Below are positions 5,266 through 7,394 of a DNA stretch of 7,394 nt, one piece after another. A program made the translations under genes and the position numbers. The notes under the pieces were generated by a model. It was not told the origin of the DNA, did no database searches, and saw only the letters and a list, made by a program, of their open reading frames with translations. This DNA comes from an uncultured Peptococcaceae bacterium (GTDB taxonomy: Bacteria; Bacillota; Peptococcia; Peptococcales; Peptococcaceae): assembly GCA_900556545.1 (NCBI GenBank), contig USPE01000092.1:1-7394 (forward strand), in the 5' to 3' direction. The first letter of the stretch is position 1, and each line of letters begins with the position of its first letter.

Positions 5266-6489
5266 ATGAACTACATCAAACGTGATTTGGAAAATAAAAT
5301 CGTATCACTGTCCAAAGAATATGCATGTGTGTTAGTTACCGGACCCCGTCAGGTTGGTAAAACTACCCTTTTGCGCAACCTGATGACAGATAACCGCAAT
5401 TATGTCACCCTGGATGATTTGGAAGAACGCAGACTTGCCCAAAACGACCCTGCACTCTTTCTGGAACTACACGAACTGCCAATTTTAATTGATGAAGTAC
5501 AGTATGCGCCGGAATTATTTTCTTACATAAAAATAGCAATCGACAACGGCGCTGCACCGGGCTCTTTTTGGTTAACCGGCTCTCAGGCATTTAAAATGAT
5601 GGAACTGGCTCAAGAATCGCTGGCAGGACGTGTTGCCATACTTCATATGTCAAGCTTATCGCAGCATGAAATTTATGGTTCCGGTGAAAATATTCCATTT
5701 ACAATTGAACTTGCCTCATTAAAGGCGCGAAAACTTACGGGAACCCCTGCTAATATGGAGGAACTTTATATGCGTATTTGGAACGGTTCCATGCCGGGGC
5801 TCATCAGCGGAAAATTTACAGATCGAAATGTATTTTATTCCAGCTACCTGCAAACATATATTGAACGCGATGTCAGCGAATCAGTAGCATTAACAGATAA
5901 ATTGCAATTTCAGGACTTTATCCGCGCAGCTGCCTGTCGTGCAGGACAAATGCTAAACGTCCATACAATTGCGCAAGATGTTGGCATTTCAGATGACACC
6001 GCTAAGCGTTGGCTGCAAGTATTAGAAAAGTCGGATATTATTTTTTATCTCAGACCATATTCCAACAATCTGCTAAAACGCACCATAAAAACACCAAAAC
6101 TTTATTTCTTTGATACTGGTCTGGTGGCTTATTTGACCAAATATACCTCTCCGGAAATATTGCAAAACGGTGCAATAAATGGTTCTATTTTAGAAAATTA
6201 TGTTGTTTCGGAGCTGATGAAAAGTTACCACAACGCCGCACAGGATTGTTTGCTGTGGTATTACCGGGACAAAGATAACCATGAAATCGATTTGATAATG
6301 GAAAGCGACGGCCAGCTTCATCCATTGGAAATAAAACGCTCCATTAACCCCGGCAGTGAATTAATCGGCGCATTTACCGTGCTGGACAAAGGTTCTGTGC
6401 CAAGGGGAAAAGGTGCCATACTTTGCATGCGTCCGGAGCTGTCCGCCATCAATGCAGATAACTATATCGTCCCTATTTGGATGATTTAA
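5266..6489 (+). CDS. AAA ATPase with DUF4143 C-terminal domain
   Basis: A 407-residue cytoplasmic protein, starting at ATG 5266 with AAGGAGGA seven bases upstream. Residues 20-130 are a P-loop ATPase of the AAA_14 type: Walker A GPRQVGKTT (26-34), Walker B ILIDE (73-77), a sensor-like LTGS (103-106) and a conserved arginine in LAGRV (R122). Residues about 190-260 hold helices including a winged-helix-like NVHTIAQDVGISDDTAKRWL (231-250). The C-terminal DUF4143 part ends in a PD-(D/E)XK-like core: E310 in GSILENYVV, D342 in HEIDLI and E355-x-K357 in PLEIKRS. Such residues suggest nuclease ancestry, although activity in this family is not established to my knowledge. Length and motifs are complete. 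These genes are common, scattered and often of mobile character; a role in defence or as a regulator is possible but unproven. It is preceded by two related hairpins. Confidence 0.9.
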   Translation: MNYIKRDLENKIVSLSKEYACVLVTGPRQVGKTTLLRNLMTDNRNYVTLDDLEERRLAQNDPALFLELHELPILIDEVQYAPELFSYIKIAIDNGAAPGSFWLTGSQAFKMMELAQESLAGRVAILHMSSLSQHEIYGSGENIPFTIELASLKARKLTGTPANMEELYMRIWNGSMPGLISGKFTDRNVFYSSYLQTYIERDVSESVALTDKLQFQDFIRAAACRAGQMLNVHTIAQDVGISDDTAKRWLQVLEKSDIIFYLRPYSNNLLKRTIKTPKLYFFDTGLVAYLTKYTSPEILQNGAINGSILENYVVSELMKSYHNAAQDCLLWYYRDKDNHEIDLIMESDGQLHPLEIKRSINPGSELIGAFTVLDKGSVPRGKGAILCMRPELSAINADNYIVPIWMI

Positions 6490-6580
6490 CAATCGGCCGC
6501 ACACCACTTTAAATTGATTTTATAAACCAACCGATGCTTTTCATCTGATATCCTATTGCTTTTTCATCTTTTTTTAAATT

Positions 6581-6604
6581 TTTTCAAAAAAGTTTTCAAA
6601 AAAG
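6581..6604. repeat. Tandem 12-bp A-tract repeat
   Basis: TTTTCAAAAAAG occurs twice in tandem (6581-6592, 6593-6604) and is followed by another T6 run. It lies in a 186-bp gap between the ATPase and integrase stops that is otherwise AT-rich with no gene visible. It may bend DNA or be a slippage product. Confidence 0.6.
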
Positions 6605-6619
6605 TTTTTTCACAAGAAA

Positions 6620-6666
6620 CGAAAAAAACGATACTGCATAGATTTCTTACTCCACACAATATCGTT
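6620..6666 (-). terminator. Intrinsic terminator of the integrase remnant
   Basis: On the minus strand, 6666-6651 pairs with 6642-6627 over 16 positions, including four G-U pairs, around an 8-base loop, followed by a run of T (A7 at 6622-6628 on plus). It begins ten bases past the integrase stop. The wobble pairs work only in minus-strand RNA, which points to that orientation. Confidence 0.8.
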
Positions 6667-6675
6667 CTTCTATAT

Positions 6676-7394
6676 TTATACTTTCATTGTCTTCGCCAGA
6701 GAAGTAAGCAAAGCCGCCATCTCCGGATTGCCAAGTACTTTCATCAGCAGTTCGGGACCTACTCCCTCCGGTATGGTAATCTTATTTTCTTCCTCTTTCT
6801 GCTCATTCAGTTTGTATGTGACACTTGTATGGCGCAGACTATGAAAAACCACATCCGGAAGACCTTCTCTATCAATTACTTTCTGCAGCTGATCCCGAAT
6901 ATAGCTGCTATTGATCGGCATTCCAAAAGTAGTCGCCATTATCAGGTTGTAATCGGTATACTCACTGCCAAGTGCCTCCTTTACCTCATCCTGTTCCTTC
7001 TTTATATCAATAAGGCACTGTGCCACAAATCCCGGTATATAAACTTTGCGCTCGCTGGTATCGGTCTTTGGTGTTTTCAGCACCCTGACCGTCTTATTAT
7101 TCTTCCTTTGTGAGGGGAAGATCAGAATGACTTCTTTTGAATCCAGCTCCTCAACAGCTTCCTTTGATACACGCTCCACCTGTTTGTTAATAAAGACATA
7201 TGCCCTGTTCTCTGAAATAGCTTCTTCTGATATATCCACACAGTCCCATGTCAGCCCAAGCAGCTCTCCTATTCGGACCATTGCTGCGAATGCCAGATGA
7301 AATGCTACTTTGAGCCATTTATTCTCACACGCATCGATTGCCTGCTTTCAGGCTTGCCGCTCTTCTTACATCTGTTACTTTCTGAATCTCATAT
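6676..7394 (-). pseudogene. Tyrosine recombinase/integrase remnant, frameshifted and lacking the catalytic tyrosine region
   Basis: The catalytic half of a phage-type integrase, running off the right edge. From 7394 one frame gives ...VTDVRRAASLK; near 7346-7348 the reading moves to another frame (KQAIDACENKWLKVAFHLA...), which stays open to the stop at 6676. Removing one A from an AAA run restores continuity. Seen in order: the box I arginine in MVRIGELLGLTWDCVD, the beta-hairpin lysine in LKTPKTD, and box II in FHSLRHTSVTYKL (His and Arg). Normally a GH motif and the nucleophilic Tyr follow (family pattern 'GDSGHA...YSH'). Here YKL is joined directly to NEQKEEENKITIPEG and the usual C-terminal tail (LGNPEMAALLTSLAKTMK), so about 60 residues appear to be missing in frame (junction about 6804-6810). 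It cannot be an active recombinase. An internal ATG at 7281 opens a 201-codon stretch but lacks the N-terminal domains. Confidence 0.82.

Noticed and set aside
6491..6536. ATCGG/CCGAT inverted repeat as a terminator of the ATPase gene
   Set aside because: Only five base pairs with a loop of over 30 bases and no T run directly after it.
6556..7113. Plus-strand open frame of 185 codons
   Set aside because: Antisense to the integrase remnant; its start lies in the A/T-tract region with no ribosome binding site and the protein has no coherent features.

Overview
The window looks like a chromosomal stretch from a member of the Clostridia (Bacillota). Supporting this are moderate GC content, strong AGGAGG-type ribosome binding sites, a tRNA-Ser gene without an encoded CCA end, sigma-A-like promoters, a BTAD regulator with a GGDEF-like tail, and an integrase remnant of the kind I associate with clostridial mobile elements. 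I cannot name the genus from the sequence.

Left half (1-4137, all on the minus strand, so read right to left). First comes a BTAD/SARP-type regulator, split by a frameshift near 3558 (4137-2943). Next is a secreted transglutaminase-like protein (2841-1954) with its own promoter. Then follows a tightly packed set of type II secretion/type IV pilus-like genes: a GspF-type inner-membrane protein split by a frameshift in an A5 run (1887-899), a small pilin-like protein with an atypical N-terminus (886-590), a DUF4860-like membrane-anchored protein (583-71), and the start of a prepilin-like gene running off the left edge (87-1). The last three genes have very short spacing or overlap. No assembly ATPase (GspE/PilB) or prepilin peptidase is visible here. 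A plausible reading is a small pseudopilus cluster placed beside an exported transglutaminase-fold enzyme and a local regulator.

Middle (4138-4483). An AT-rich divergent region carries a weak regulator promoter and a near-consensus promoter for tRNA-Ser(UGA), which ends in a clear intrinsic terminator.

Right half (4484-7394). On the plus strand are an unrecognised 4-5 TM membrane protein (4604-5155) and an AAA ATPase/DUF4143 protein (5266-6489). Between them lie two near-identical hairpins exactly 50 bp apart, with a compensatory base-pair change; the second abuts the ATPase ribosome binding site. On the minus strand is a decayed tyrosine integrase (7394-6676) with a frameshift and an apparent loss of the region holding the catalytic tyrosine, followed by a terminator. 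The integrase remnant suggests that the right-hand end is, or was, part of a mobile element.

Three one-base frame disruptions occur in 7.4 kb (1334-1338, about 3555-3562, 7346-7348). Whether they are real mutations, slippage sites or assembly indels is the main uncertainty.
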